Positions 53,835 through 63,418 of a DNA stretch of 64,000 nt are shown here, in pieces. Positions within the stretch are counted from its first letter, which is position 1. Each line of letters starts with the position of its first letter. Location of the stretch: the NCBI GenBank assembly GCA_934457145.1, contig CAKSHP010000003.1, forward strand, positions 80,596 to 144,595. The letters are read 5' to 3'. Source of the DNA: an uncultured Clostridia bacterium. GTDB lineage: Bacteria; Bacillota; Clostridia; UBA1381; UMGS1253. The notes below the pieces were generated by a model that did no database searches, was not told where the DNA came from, and worked only from the letters and a program-made list of their open reading frames with translations. The translations under genes and the position numbers were made by a program.

Positions 53835-55115
53835 ATGATAAAAATATTAAATTACAGCGAAACTGATAAATCCGATATTTTCGCACGCTCAAACCCGTGT
53901 GATGACGTTTGCAAAGTTGTTTTAAAAATAATTTCAGACGTTAAGGAAAACGGCGATGACGCGCTTTTCAGATATGCAAAAGAATTTGACAAGGCATCTC
54001 TTTCATCTTTGCAGGTGAGTCAAGAAGAAATTGACGACGCAATAAAAAACACCGATGCCGAGTTTATCCGTATTTTAAAAAGAGCGGCAAAAAACATCAG
54101 AAATTTTCATGAAAAGCAAGTTCGGAACGGATTTATGATAAATAACGAAAACGGAATTGTAACAGGTCAGAAAATTACTGCCATGTCATGCGTGGGGCTT
54201 TATGTTCCGGGAGGAACGGCGGCATATCCTTCCACAGTTTTAATGGACGCAATCCCGGCAAAAATTGCCGGCTGCAAAAATATAGTTATGGTAACGCCGC
54301 CCGGCAGAGACGGGAAAATAAATCCCGTGATTTTGGCTGCGGCAAGCGTTGCGGGAATTGACAAAATATATAAAGTCGGCGGTGCACAGGCAATAGCCGC
54401 ACTTGCTTACGGCACTAAAACCATTCCGAAAGCCGATAAAATAGTCGGTCCCGGAAATGCGTATGTTGCGGAAGCAAAAAAACAGGTTTTCGGTCTGGTT
54501 TCGATAGATATGATTGCGGGTCCGAGCGAAATCTTAATAATTGCAGACGCTTCGTGCAATCCCCGATTTGTTGCAGCGGACATGCTCTCTCAGGCAGAAC
54601 ACGATAAAAACGCAAGCGCCGTTTTGATTACAACCGATTCGGCTTTAGCATCGGCTGTGGCACGCGAGATTGAAATTCAGTCAGAACAGCTTGAACGGTG
54701 TGAAATTGCAAGAGCCTCAATTGACAACAACTCAAAAATAATTATTGCAGACACTATAGATACGGCTATTGATATTTCAAACGAAATAGCTCCCGAGCAT
54801 CTGGAGCTTTGCATTGACAATCCGTTTGATTATTTAGACCGCATAGAAAACGCCGGCTCCGTATTTATGGGCAAAAACTGTCCCGAAGCTTTAGGCGATT
54901 ATCTTGCCGGCACTAATCACACTTTGCCGACAGGCGGCAGCGCGAAGTTTTCAAGTCCGCTTTCCGTAGACGATTTTGTAAAGAAAACACAATACACTTA
55001 CTACACGCGTGAGGCTTTAAAAAATGCGGCAGATGACATTTGCTTTTTTGCAAAAAAGGAAGGTCTTGGCGCACACGCAAAAAGCGCTGTTATACGCTTT
55101 GAAAACGATAACTGA
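53835..55115 (+). CDS. hisD: Histidinol dehydrogenase
   Basis: 426 residues, full length. Seen: CVGLYVPGGTAAYPSTVLM, KVGGAQAIAALAYGT, VGPGNAYVAEAKKQVFG, DMIAGPSEILIIAD, the zinc-region QAEHDKNA and APEHLEL, and GDYLAGTNHTLPTGG. It oxidises histidinol to histidine, the last two steps, with NAD and zinc. Confidence 0.97.
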   Translation: MIKILNYSETDKSDIFARSNPCDDVCKVVLKIISDVKENGDDALFRYAKEFDKASLSSLQVSQEEIDDAIKNTDAEFIRILKRAAKNIRNFHEKQVRNGFMINNENGIVTGQKITAMSCVGLYVPGGTAAYPSTVLMDAIPAKIAGCKNIVMVTPPGRDGKINPVILAAASVAGIDKIYKVGGAQAIAALAYGTKTIPKADKIVGPGNAYVAEAKKQVFGLVSIDMIAGPSEILIIADASCNPRFVAADMLSQAEHDKNASAVLITTDSALASAVAREIEIQSEQLERCEIARASIDNNSKIIIADTIDTAIDISNEIAPEHLELCIDNPFDYLDRIENAGSVFMGKNCPEALGDYLAGTNHTLPTGGSAKFSSPLSVDDFVKKTQYTYYTREALKNAADDICFFAKKEGLGAHAKSAVIRFENDN

Positions 55116-55135
55116 TACAAAGGAAGCGATAATAA

Positions 55136-56200
55136 ATGAGCAAATTTCTTTGCAGTAAATATAAAAATCTGACTCCGTATACTCCGGGCGAGCAGCCCAA
55201 AAACACGGATTTTATAAAATTAAATACGAACGAGTCTCCTTTTGCGCCGTCAAAAAAAGCAATTGAGCTTGCCGGCATTGCAGCGCGCTCTCTTCAGCTT
55301 TATCCGGATCCCGAATGCAGCGAGCTTACCGGTCTGCTTTCGCAAAAGCTTGGCGTTTCGCAAAATGAAATACTTGTGACAAACGGTTCGGACGAAATTT
55401 TAAATTTTGCGTTCATGGCATTTTGCGACAAAAACACGGGTGCAGCTTTTGCCGATATTACATACGGTTTTTACGAGGTTTTTGCAAACCTAAACGATGT
55501 TTTATACACAAAAATCCCTTTAAAAAGCGATTTTTCAATTGATATAAAGGATTATTTTAATCTTTCAAAAACAATATTTATTGCAAATCCCAATGCGCCG
55601 ACCGGCCTTGCTCTTTCGCCAAATGAGATAGAAAAGATACTCATAAACAATCCTGACAATGTGGTTGTAGTAGATGAGGCTTATGTGGATTTCGGGGCGC
55701 AAAGCTGCGTACCGCTTATTAAAAAATATGATAATCTTTTAGTTTGCCGGACGTTTTCAAAGTCGCGTTCCATGGCAGGCGCAAGACTCGGTTTCGGCGT
55801 TGCAAACAGCAAGCTGATTAGTGATTTAAACACGATAAAATATTCAACAAACCCATATAACATAAATAAAATGACTTCTGCGGCAGGTATCGGCTCTCTT
55901 CAAGACGATTTATATAATCAAAAGAATATAAAAACCATAATTGAAAACCGCAGATATCTTGAAGAAGAACTTCTAAAGCTTGGTTTTATATTTAATCCAT
56001 CGAGTGCAAACTTTGTGTTTGTCCGTCATAATAAGATAAGCGGCGAAGAACTTTATTTAAAACTTAAAGAAAAAAATATTCTGGTGCGCCACTTTACCCT
56101 GCCCGAAATATCGGATTATAACCGGATAACCATTGGAACAAAAGAGCAAATGCAGCTTCTTGTAAAATGCATAAAAGAAATTCTGGAGGAAATAAAATGA
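55136..56200 (+). CDS. hisC: Histidinol-phosphate aminotransferase
   Basis: 354-residue fold-type I PLP enzyme. Seen: LNTNESPFAPSKKA, NGSDEILNFAFMAF, IANPNAPTGLALS, VVDEAYVDFG and the PLP lysine in RTFSKSRSMAGARLGFG. It transaminates imidazole-acetol phosphate. Its last codons overlap the start of hisB (ATGA type). Confidence 0.95.
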   Translation: MSKFLCSKYKNLTPYTPGEQPKNTDFIKLNTNESPFAPSKKAIELAGIAARSLQLYPDPECSELTGLLSQKLGVSQNEILVTNGSDEILNFAFMAFCDKNTGAAFADITYGFYEVFANLNDVLYTKIPLKSDFSIDIKDYFNLSKTIFIANPNAPTGLALSPNEIEKILINNPDNVVVVDEAYVDFGAQSCVPLIKKYDNLLVCRTFSKSRSMAGARLGFGVANSKLISDLNTIKYSTNPYNINKMTSAAGIGSLQDDLYNQKNIKTIIENRRYLEEELLKLGFIFNPSSANFVFVRHNKISGEELYLKLKEKNILVRHFTLPEISDYNRITIGTKEQMQLLVKCIKEILEEIK

Positions 56201-56787
56201 GAAAATCGCAAATCAACCGCAACACGTACGAAACCTCAATTTCGCTTTCTTTAAATCTTGACGGCAGCGGCAAAAGCAATATTGACAGCGGCTGTGCCTT
56301 TTTAGACCATATGCTGACGCTTTTTTCAAAGCATTCCGGCTTTGACATAGATTTAAAATGCACGGGCGATACAAATGTTGACTACCACCACACAACAGAG
56401 GACATCGGCATATGTCTCGGAAAAGCAATGAATGCTGCCCTTGGTGACAAAAAGGGCATAAATCGTTACGGAAACATGATTTTGCCCATGGACGAGGCGC
56501 TTGTGCTTTGTGCATGCGATTTTTCGGGCAGAAGCTTTTTATCATGTGATTTAACAATTCCCGCTCAAAAAGTGGGCGATTTTGACACCGAGCTTGTTAA
56601 AGAGTTTTGGCAGGCGCTTTCACAAAACTCAGGCTGTACGCTTCATATAAAGCAATTTTCCGGCGAAAATTCGCATCACATAATAGAATGTGCTTTTAAG
56701 GCAGCGGCAAAAAGCTTTTCTCAGGCAGTTTCAATAAACGAATTAAAAAAAGACGAAATTCCGTCAACAAAAGGTATGTTAGAGTAA
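56197..56787 (+). CDS. hisB: Imidazoleglycerol-phosphate dehydratase
   Basis: 196 residues, the monofunctional HisB. Metal-site motifs: CAFLDHMLTLFSKHSGFD, DYHHTTEDIGICLG and HHIIECAFKAAAKSF. I chose the ATG at 56197, which has GGAGG close upstream and overlaps the hisC stop; the frame is open further upstream. Confidence 0.96.
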   Translation: MRKSQINRNTYETSISLSLNLDGSGKSNIDSGCAFLDHMLTLFSKHSGFDIDLKCTGDTNVDYHHTTEDIGICLGKAMNAALGDKKGINRYGNMILPMDEALVLCACDFSGRSFLSCDLTIPAQKVGDFDTELVKEFWQALSQNSGCTLHIKQFSGENSHHIIECAFKAAAKSFSQAVSINELKKDEIPSTKGMLE

Positions 56788-56807
56788 ATTAAAAAAAGGT
56801 GATAGAT

Positions 56808-57428
56808 GTGATTGCAATTGTAAACTACGGGGTAGGAAATTTATTTTCACTGTCAAGCTCGCTTAATGCTTTGGGATTTGAGACTGTTGTTACAGGCTCA
56901 AAAGATATTTTAAAAAAATCCGGAAAAATCATTTTACCGGGCGTCGGAGCGTTCGGCGATGCGGCAGACAAACTAAAGTCCGAAGGTCTTGATGAATTTT
57001 TAATAAATGAAGCTAAAAACAAAAAACCGCTTTTAGGGATATGCCTCGGCATGCAGCTTCTTTTTGATAAAAGCTATGAATACGGCATTCACTCCGGTTT
57101 AGGACTTATAAAAGGATGCGTCCGCCCGATTAAAGACGTATGCGATAAAAGCTTGAAAATACCGCATATAGGCTGGAACCGCCTTGACTTAACAAATCCC
57201 CCGCACCCTCTTTTTAAACATATTAAAAACGGCGACTATGTTTATTTTGTACACTCTTATTATGCATCAGACTGCTCGGAAAGCACGATTGCCGTAACCG
57301 ATTATTCGGCTCCTCTTACTGCCGCCGTTGCAAACAAAAATGTGATCGGATGTCAGTTTCATCCCGAAAAAAGCGGCAGAGTCGGACTTGAAATTTTAAG
57401 GGCATTTTGTGAAACGGAGGAATTTTAA
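56808..57428 (+). CDS. hisH: Imidazole glycerol phosphate synthase, glutaminase subunit
   Basis: 206-residue class I glutamine amidotransferase with NYGVGNLFSLSSSL, the nucleophile Cys in GICLGMQLLF and the His/Glu motif CQFHPEKSGRVG. It supplies ammonia to HisF. The start is GTG at 56808, 8 bases after AAAGG; an earlier GTG at 56799 overlaps that site. Its stop overlaps hisA (TAATG). Confidence 0.95.
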   Translation: MIAIVNYGVGNLFSLSSSLNALGFETVVTGSKDILKKSGKIILPGVGAFGDAADKLKSEGLDEFLINEAKNKKPLLGICLGMQLLFDKSYEYGIHSGLGLIKGCVRPIKDVCDKSLKIPHIGWNRLDLTNPPHPLFKHIKNGDYVYFVHSYYASDCSESTIAVTDYSAPLTAAVANKNVIGCQFHPEKSGRVGLEILRAFCETEEF

Positions 57429-58141
57429 TGTTTATATTTCCTGCAATAGATTTATATGATAAAAAAGCTGTGCGTCTTTTTAAAGGCGATTATTCTAAAA
57501 TGACAGTATACAGCGATAATCCGCTGCAAATTGCAAAGGATTTTGAAAACAGCGGGGCAAAATTTTTGCACACGGTTGACCTTGAGGGCGCAAAATTCGG
57601 CGAAACCAAGAATTTTGACGTGATAAAATCTTTTGCCGAAAATACCGGTCTTTTTATACAGGTTGGCGGCGGTATACGCAATATGGCAACAGCCGAAAAA
57701 TATATATCCTCAGGTGCAGACCGCATTATTTTAGGCACTGCCGCAGTCACAAATCAGAGTTTTTTAAAAGAAGCTTTAAAAAATTACGGTGATAAAATTG
57801 CAGTCGGAGCCGATATAAAAGACGGGTATGTTGCAATAAACGGCTGGGAGAAAAAAAGCTCTGTAAACTGCGCTGACTTTTTTGAAAATATGTCGCAGTT
57901 GGGCGTTAAAACCGTAATTTGCACCGATATATCAAAAGACGGCGCCATGATGGGCACAAATCTTTCCCTTTATGAAAGTTTACGTCAAAAGTTTGATATG
58001 CAGATAATTGCCTCCGGCGGAGTGAGCACACTTTCAGACATTCAAAAGCTTTCGAAAATGAATTTATACGGCGCTATTGTCGGTAAGGCGTATTATGAAA
58101 AAACAATATCTTTAAAAGAGGCAATTGAGGTGGCGAAATGA
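57428..58141 (+). CDS. hisA: ProFAR isomerase
   Basis: 237-residue (beta/alpha)8 barrel. Seen: FPAIDLYDKKAVRLFKG, QVGGGIRNMATAEKYI, ADRIILGTAAV, and the catalytic-region CTDISKDGAMMGTN. It isomerises ProFAR to PRFAR. The end overlaps hisF by 4 bases (ATGA). Confidence 0.95.
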   Translation: MFIFPAIDLYDKKAVRLFKGDYSKMTVYSDNPLQIAKDFENSGAKFLHTVDLEGAKFGETKNFDVIKSFAENTGLFIQVGGGIRNMATAEKYISSGADRIILGTAAVTNQSFLKEALKNYGDKIAVGADIKDGYVAINGWEKKSSVNCADFFENMSQLGVKTVICTDISKDGAMMGTNLSLYESLRQKFDMQIIASGGVSTLSDIQKLSKMNLYGAIVGKAYYEKTISLKEAIEVAK

Positions 58142-58896
58142 TAACCAAACGAATAATTCCCTGTCTGGACGTTAAAAACGGCAGAGTTGTAAAGGGAGTG
58201 AATTTTTCAAAAATATCCGATGTGTCCTCTCCTGTAGAACTTGCAAAGTACTACAGCGACAACGGAGCCGACGAACTTGTGTTTTACGATATAACCGCTT
58301 CGGTTGAAAACCGCGCAATTTTTACAGACATTTTAAAAGAAGCCGCAAAATGCGTATTTATTCCTTTAACTGTCGGCGGCGGAATAAACACTCTTTCAGA
58401 TTTTGAGCGCGTATTAAACTGCGGTGCGGATAAAGTAAGCGTAAATTCAGGCGCAATAAAAAATCCTTCTTTGATAGAGGACGCCGCCAAGCGTTACGGA
58501 AGTCAGTGCGTTGTAATTTCCGCCGACGTATCGCGCGTAAACGGGCAGTTTTGCGTGTTTTCAAAGGGCGGCAGAGAAAATACCGGCATGGAGGCGGTAT
58601 CCTGGATAAAACGCTGCGTAAACTCCGGTGCGGGCGAAGTTGTTTTAAATTCAATTGATACGGACGGCGTTAAGGGCGGATTTGATATTGAAATGTTAAA
58701 CGCGGTTTGCAATGCGGTAAATGTTCCCGTTATTGCCTCCGGCGGTGCCGGCTCGGCAGACGATTTTGTTAAGCTTTTTTCTTTGCTTCCGAAAGTTGAC
58801 GCAGGGCTTGCCGCATCGATATTTCACTTCGGCGAGGTGTCGATTAAAAATTTAAAAGAAAAACTTATTAAAAACAATATAAACGTAAGATTATAA
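58138..58896 (+). CDS. hisF: Imidazole glycerol phosphate synthase, cyclase subunit
   Basis: 252-residue barrel paralogue of HisA: RIIPCLDVKNGRVVKGVNF, LTVGGGINTLSDFE, NCGADKVSVNSGA, LNSIDTDGVKGGFD and IASGGAGSADDF. The catalytic Asp in PCLDVKNG and in SIDTDG are present. It works with HisH. Confidence 0.96.
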   Translation: MITKRIIPCLDVKNGRVVKGVNFSKISDVSSPVELAKYYSDNGADELVFYDITASVENRAIFTDILKEAAKCVFIPLTVGGGINTLSDFERVLNCGADKVSVNSGAIKNPSLIEDAAKRYGSQCVVISADVSRVNGQFCVFSKGGRENTGMEAVSWIKRCVNSGAGEVVLNSIDTDGVKGGFDIEMLNAVCNAVNVPVIASGGAGSADDFVKLFSLLPKVDAGLAASIFHFGEVSIKNLKEKLIKNNINVRL

Positions 58897-58919
58897 TTTT
58901 AAAGAAAGGTTTTGAAGAT

Positions 58920-59570
58920 ATGATAGATATAAACAATCTTAAATTTGACGAAAAGGGGCTAATTCCCGCTATTGTTACAGACGCTGTTTCAAAAAAAGTT
59001 TTAACCCTTGCGTATATGAACAAAGAGAGCCTTGAGATCTCCCTTAAAAAAGGGCTGACCTGTTTTTGGAGCCGCAGCCGAAATGAGCTTTGGCTTAAAG
59101 GCGAAACAAGCGGAAACTATCAGCACATCGTTTCCGTTACAACCGATTGCGATGCAGACGCGCTCTTAATTTCCGTAGAAAAGGACGGCCCCGCATGTCA
59201 TTTGGGAAACGATTCTTGTTTTGAAAATAAAATTTTTCAAAGCAGTGAATTAAATGAATTTTCATATGAAGGACTTATGAAGCTTTTAAAAGGCAGAAAA
59301 AAAGAAAAAAAGGAAGGTTCATACACAACCTATCTTTTTGAAAAGGGACTGGATAAAATTTTAAAAAAGATAGGCGAAGAAAGCTGCGAAGTTATTATTG
59401 CGGCAAAGGCCGAGGATAAAAAAGAAACTATATACGAAATCGCAGACCTTGCGTATCACGTTATGGTGCTTATGGTTGAAGCCGGAATTTCTTTAGAGGA
59501 CATACAAAAAGAGTTAGCCTCAAGACATGTTATTGACCATAAAGTAAAGCAGGAGAAAATGACAAAATGA
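58920..59570 (+). CDS. hisI: Bifunctional phosphoribosyl-AMP cyclohydrolase / phosphoribosyl-ATP pyrophosphatase
   Basis: 216-residue HisIE fusion. The HisI part (about 1-105) has FWSRSRNELWLKGETSGN and the zinc motifs DCDADALL and GPACHLGNDSCF. The HisE part (about 110-216) has KKIGEESCEVIIAAKAEDKKE and LAYHVMVLM. It performs steps two and three of the pathway. It starts 23 bases after hisF and overlaps the next gene. Confidence 0.95.
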   Translation: MIDINNLKFDEKGLIPAIVTDAVSKKVLTLAYMNKESLEISLKKGLTCFWSRSRNELWLKGETSGNYQHIVSVTTDCDADALLISVEKDGPACHLGNDSCFENKIFQSSELNEFSYEGLMKLLKGRKKEKKEGSYTTYLFEKGLDKILKKIGEESCEVIIAAKAEDKKETIYEIADLAYHVMVLMVEAGISLEDIQKELASRHVIDHKVKQEKMTK

Positions 59571-60346
59571 TTCTACAGGATTTTCACGTTCACACAACGT
59601 TTTGCGACGGCAAAAATTCCGCAGAAGAAATGGTTTTAGCCGCAATCGACCTTGGAATGAAAAAAATAGGTTTTTCCTCTCACAGCTACACTTCATTTGA
59701 CGAAAGTTACTGCATGAAAAAATCTCAAATCAATCTGTACAAACAGGAGATTTTCAGACTGAAAGAAAAATATAAAGATAAGATAACTGTTTTGTGCGGC
59801 ATAGAACAGGATATTTTTTCCGATATGCCCGCTGTCGGATATGACTATGTTATCGGCTCCGTACATTATTTAAAAAAAGATAATCATTATCTTCCCGTTG
59901 ACGAAAGCGAAGAAACGTTTAAAAACATTGCCGTAAAGTATTTCGGCGGGGATTTTATCCGCTTTTCGCAATACTATTTCGACTGTGTCGGAAACGTGGT
60001 TTCAAAAACAAAAGCAAATATTATCGGTCATTTTGATTTAATATCGAAGTTTAACGAAGGCGGCAAGCTTTTTTGCGAAAGTGATTTTCAATACATCACA
60101 TACGGCATTGATGCAATAAAAAAACTTATATGCTTTAATGCAGCGTTTGAAATAAACACGGGCGCCATTTCGCGCGGATATCGCACAATTGCTTATCCAA
60201 ATGAAATTTTTATAAAAAAGATCCACAGTCTCGGCGGAAAATTTATTCTTTCAAGCGATGCCCACAGTGCTGAGACACTTTGCTGTAAATTCTCTGAAAC
60301 CGAATATATGGCAAAAAATTTAGGCTTAAATTTAGTTAACTTATAA
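59567..60346 (+). CDS. hisJ: PHP-type histidinol-phosphatase
   Basis: 259-residue PHP-domain phosphatase with metal-binding HVHTTFCDGKNSAEEM, GFSSHSYTSFDES, CGIEQDIF, VIGSVHYL, GHFDLISKFN and SSDAHSAE. It dephosphorylates histidinol phosphate and completes the pathway, which matches the absence of a HisB phosphatase domain. Overlaps hisI by 4 bases. Last gene of the operon. Confidence 0.92.
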   Translation: MILQDFHVHTTFCDGKNSAEEMVLAAIDLGMKKIGFSSHSYTSFDESYCMKKSQINLYKQEIFRLKEKYKDKITVLCGIEQDIFSDMPAVGYDYVIGSVHYLKKDNHYLPVDESEETFKNIAVKYFGGDFIRFSQYYFDCVGNVVSKTKANIIGHFDLISKFNEGGKLFCESDFQYITYGIDAIKKLICFNAAFEINTGAISRGYRTIAYPNEIFIKKIHSLGGKFILSSDAHSAETLCCKFSETEYMAKNLGLNLVNL

Positions 60347-60370
60347 ACTTTGTTCTTAAATACAAAAAAA

Positions 60371-60408
60371 AAACTGTTTGCAAATGTGAAATGCAAACAG
60401 TTTTTTTT
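60371..60408. terminator. Terminator between his operon and dockerin gene
   Basis: A perfect 12-base-pair stem, AAACTGTTTGCA (60371-60382) with TGCAAACAGTTT (60392-60403), is followed by further T and preceded by A10. It can serve both convergent units. Confidence 0.92.
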
Positions 60409-60427
60409 ATTATACTTTACTTATTAA

Positions 60428-61078
60428 TTATTTTGCTTCAGACCATGCAAGTCTGTTTTTAACAGTATTGGAAAGTCTTGCTGCTTTACCGAGATATTTA
60501 CTGATACTGCTTATATCATTAAATGTTACACCACCATCTCCATCAATATCAGCCAAACCAGCATTAATATTTGTTGTAACAGTCGCCGAAATTCTTGCCG
60601 CTTTTCCATAATATTTATTAATATTGCTTACATCATTAAGCGTTATAGCTCCGTCACCGTCAACATCTCCGTAATGCGGAGCTTCATTTGCTTCGGTATG
60701 GAAATAAAGCTTGCTTGCTGTGGCACTGTTTTCCGTGTTTACTTTTACAACATATACATATCCTGCCTGCAATGCAACGGGAAAATCAAATGAAAAGTTT
60801 CCTTCGCTGTCGGCAACAGTCTGATTAACATAAACAATTGTTCCTTCTGCTTCAATTAAAATTGCAACATTAACATCACCGGTATCTGTTGTTCCGCTTA
60901 CACTAAGCGTTGTATCAAGCGGAGTATATGCGCCAAGCGCCTCCTGGGTTGCAGCAAAAGCATTGGTTCCGTCCGTACCGGAAACACTTGTAATGGATGC
61001 TGCATATGTAGTCATGCCGAATGCTATAAGCAAAAGGCCGACAATCAAACCAACTTTGCAAAAAGTCTTAATTTTCAT
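60428..61078 (-). CDS. Secreted dockerin-domain protein
   Basis: 216 residues. A signal peptide ends near TTYAAS. A single beta-rich domain of about 100 residues follows (TLSVSGTTDTGDV, YVYVVKVN). The end is a type I dockerin with two Ca-binding repeats, GDVDGDGAITLNDVSNINKY and ADIDGDGGVTFNDISSISKY. Dockerins bind cohesins; no cohesin or scaffoldin is in the window. There is no catalytic domain, so it may be a small binding or structural partner. It has its own strong promoter. Confidence 0.9.
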   Translation of the reverse strand: MKIKTFCKVGLIVGLLLIAFGMTTYAASITSVSGTDGTNAFAATQEALGAYTPLDTTLSVSGTTDTGDVNVAILIEAEGTIVYVNQTVADSEGNFSFDFPVALQAGYVYVVKVNTENSATASKLYFHTEANEAPHYGDVDGDGAITLNDVSNINKYYGKAARISATVTTNINAGLADIDGDGGVTFNDISSISKYLGKAARLSNTVKNRLAWSEAK

Positions 61079-61116
61079 TAATATTCCTCCTTATATTTAA
61101 AACATGCTACATTAAT

Positions 61117-61145
61117 ATAATACACATAAAAACAAGTTGTGTCAA
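61117..61145 (-). promoter_or_regulatory. Sigma-A promoter of the dockerin gene
   Basis: On the minus strand TTGACA (61145-61140) and TATTAT (61122-61117) have a 17-base spacer, 39 bases before the ATG, which follows AAGGAGG. Confidence 0.8.
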
Positions 61146-61301
61146 TAGTTTTTTTTAATTTTGGCAAATTCTTTTTTCATTTTCTTCAATAAATTTTATT
61201 TTTAAATAGTTTTTTTGTGAAATATTTATTAAAATCATACCATATATTTGTATAAAGCAACATAAAAACTTTTTTTCATATATGCAGACGGAGGACTTTT
61301 C

Positions 61302-62810
61302 GTGCAAAAAAAACTTTTTTTAAAAAACACTTTGATACTCACTTTTACCGCACTTCTTTTAAGAAGCATAGGAATTTTCTTTCGAATATATCTTTCAAAC
61401 ATAATCGGAGCCGAGGGCATGGGTATATATCAGCTCATTTTTTGCGTATATACCCTTATGTGCGTTTTGGTATCGGGCGGATTTAATATAAGCGCAACAA
61501 AGCTTGTGGCCGCCAAGCCCGGCTGCCGCAAAAATATAATGAATCTTTGTTTTAAAATGTGTCTGCTTATATCTTTGTTTTTTTGCATATTGTTTTTTAT
61601 ATTTTCAGATATAACAGCACAAAAATGCATAGGATATTCATATGCTTCAAAATGCATAAAAATTTTAAATGCAGGGCTTGTTTTTGTTTCTCTTTCATCT
61701 TGCATTAAAGGTTATTTTACAGCGGTAAGAAAAGTCAGTGTATGTTCAAATTCACAGCTTTTCGAACAAAGCATACGAATGGGACTTGTGTTTATTTTAC
61801 TGTCTAAAATGCGTTCCGGCGATATATACGGCTGCTGCTGCGCCGTTGTTTTTGCAAATGCCGCCTCCGAGCTTGCAGCCTTCCTGTTTTTATATATATC
61901 ATATAAAAAAGATGTCAGATCCATAAAAGGCGCGCAGCCGGACAAATCTGTTTTTAAAGATTTTTCTCACATTTTTTTGCCCGTAACTGTAAGCTCTTAT
62001 GTAAACACCGCACTGCACACTGCAGAAAACCTTATTGTACCAGATGCAGTTTTTAAACACACATTAAACCGTACCTTGTCGGTTTCGCTTTTCGGCATGA
62101 TAAAAGGAATGGCAATTCCGGTAATATTTTTTCCGGCGTCGTTTTTAAGTGCAGTATCAACCCTTTTGCTTCCCGAAATATCTCAGATGAACGAAAACAA
62201 CAACACAAAATCAATAAACAAAACCCTAAGCATCACAATTCATATAACAATTGCTCTTTCTGTCGGTATTGCCGCAGTGTTTTTCATATGTGCATACGAT
62301 ATATCGGACATACTCTATCATGACAGGACGGTTGGGTTATTTTTGCGTATGCTTTCGCCTGTTATACCGTTTATGTATGTTGAAAGCATAATTGCCGGAA
62401 CTCTTTCTGCTCTTGATTTACACATAGCGTCAATGCGGTTTAACATATACAATTCGATAATAAGGATTGCCGCAATTTTAACGTTTGTTCCCGCTTTCGG
62501 CATTAACGCTTTTGTATATATAATGATTGCAAGCAATGTTTTCACATCTTCAATAAACTTCATATGGATCAAAAAACGCGCAGACTTTAAAATAAATATG
62601 TCAAACTTTTTTATAAAGCCCGTTTTTGCCGCCGCCTGCGCATGTTTTTGCAGCAGCTTTGCGCCGGCACCCGATTTGCCCGCATTTTTGTATGTCGCAT
62701 ACAGATGCGCGCTTGTATTTTCTTTTTACATACTGCTTTTGATTTTATTTAAAACTTTTGATTTTAACAGTATAAGTATTATTAAAAAACGTTTTTCGGC
62801 GGCGAGGTAA
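61302..62810 (+). CDS. spoVB: Stage V sporulation protein B-like flippase (MVF/MOP family)
   Basis: 502 residues with about 12-14 membrane segments. The N terminus TFTALLLRSIGIFFRIYLSN and IGAEGMGIYQLIFCVY is typical of SpoVB/YtgP-like lipid-linked saccharide flippases. In B. subtilis SpoVB is needed for spore cortex peptidoglycan. The start is GTG at 61302 behind GGAGG. It lies 4 bases upstream of spmA, which supports a sporulation role. YtgP/MurJ-like function is the alternative. Confidence 0.85.
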   Translation: MQKKLFLKNTLILTFTALLLRSIGIFFRIYLSNIIGAEGMGIYQLIFCVYTLMCVLVSGGFNISATKLVAAKPGCRKNIMNLCFKMCLLISLFFCILFFIFSDITAQKCIGYSYASKCIKILNAGLVFVSLSSCIKGYFTAVRKVSVCSNSQLFEQSIRMGLVFILLSKMRSGDIYGCCCAVVFANAASELAAFLFLYISYKKDVRSIKGAQPDKSVFKDFSHIFLPVTVSSYVNTALHTAENLIVPDAVFKHTLNRTLSVSLFGMIKGMAIPVIFFPASFLSAVSTLLLPEISQMNENNNTKSINKTLSITIHITIALSVGIAAVFFICAYDISDILYHDRTVGLFLRMLSPVIPFMYVESIIAGTLSALDLHIASMRFNIYNSIIRIAAILTFVPAFGINAFVYIMIASNVFTSSINFIWIKKRADFKINMSNFFIKPVFAAACACFCSSFAPAPDLPAFLYVAYRCALVFSFYILLLILFKTFDFNSISIIKKRFSAAR

Positions 62811-62814
62811 AAAT

Positions 62815-63414
62815 ATGATTAACCGGATATGGTCTTTTATGATAATATTTTCATTTATCTGTGCATTTATAACCGGCAAAACGGACGAAACCGTCAAAGC
62901 CTTGTTTGATGCCTGCACCGGCAGCGTCAGTCTTATAATAAATATAACTGTTGTTATGTGTTTTTGGAGCGGTATTTTAAATATTGCAAAGGAATGTAAA
63001 ATAACTGATTTTACGGCAAAGCTTCTTTCCGGAGCAGTGCGCCTGATAACAAAAAACAACCCTTCAAAAGAACTTAAAACCTATATAAGCTCAAACATTG
63101 CCGCAAATCTTCTCGGTCTTGGAAACGCCGCTACGCCATACGCACTCTCTGCAATGAAGATTATGGACAAAAATCTAAACTCTTCCGCCGCGTCGGACGA
63201 AATGTGCCGTTTTATAATCTTAAACACAGCATCAATTCAGCTTTTGCCCACAACGGTGTTTGCCCTGCGGCAGAATGCCGGAAGCGGCGATGTCTTCTGC
63301 GTTTTAATTCCCATTTGGATATGCTCTTTTGCAACTGCCGTGTTTGCAATGACGCTTTGCAGAATTTTTGAATTATTTAAATCAAATCAGACTATAGCAA
63401 AAAAGGAATGTTAA
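62815..63414 (+). CDS. spmA: Spore maturation protein A
   Basis: 199-residue membrane protein of the nucleoside-recognition (Gate) family. Seen: MCFWSGILNIAKECKITDF, NIAANLLGLGNAATPYAL and NTASIQLLPTTVFALRQNAG. With SpmB it is needed for spore core dehydration in Bacillus and Clostridium. It lies between spoVB-like and spmB with very short gaps. Confidence 0.93.
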   Translation: MINRIWSFMIIFSFICAFITGKTDETVKALFDACTGSVSLIINITVVMCFWSGILNIAKECKITDFTAKLLSGAVRLITKNNPSKELKTYISSNIAANLLGLGNAATPYALSAMKIMDKNLNSSAASDEMCRFIILNTASIQLLPTTVFALRQNAGSGDVFCVLIPIWICSFATAVFAMTLCRIFELFKSNQTIAKKEC

Positions 63415-63418
63415 AGAC

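Noticed and set aside
61214..61238. Possible sigma-E promoter upstream of the spoVB-like gene (CATACCAT)
   Set aside because: A -10-like string exists, but no matching -35 at the right distance.
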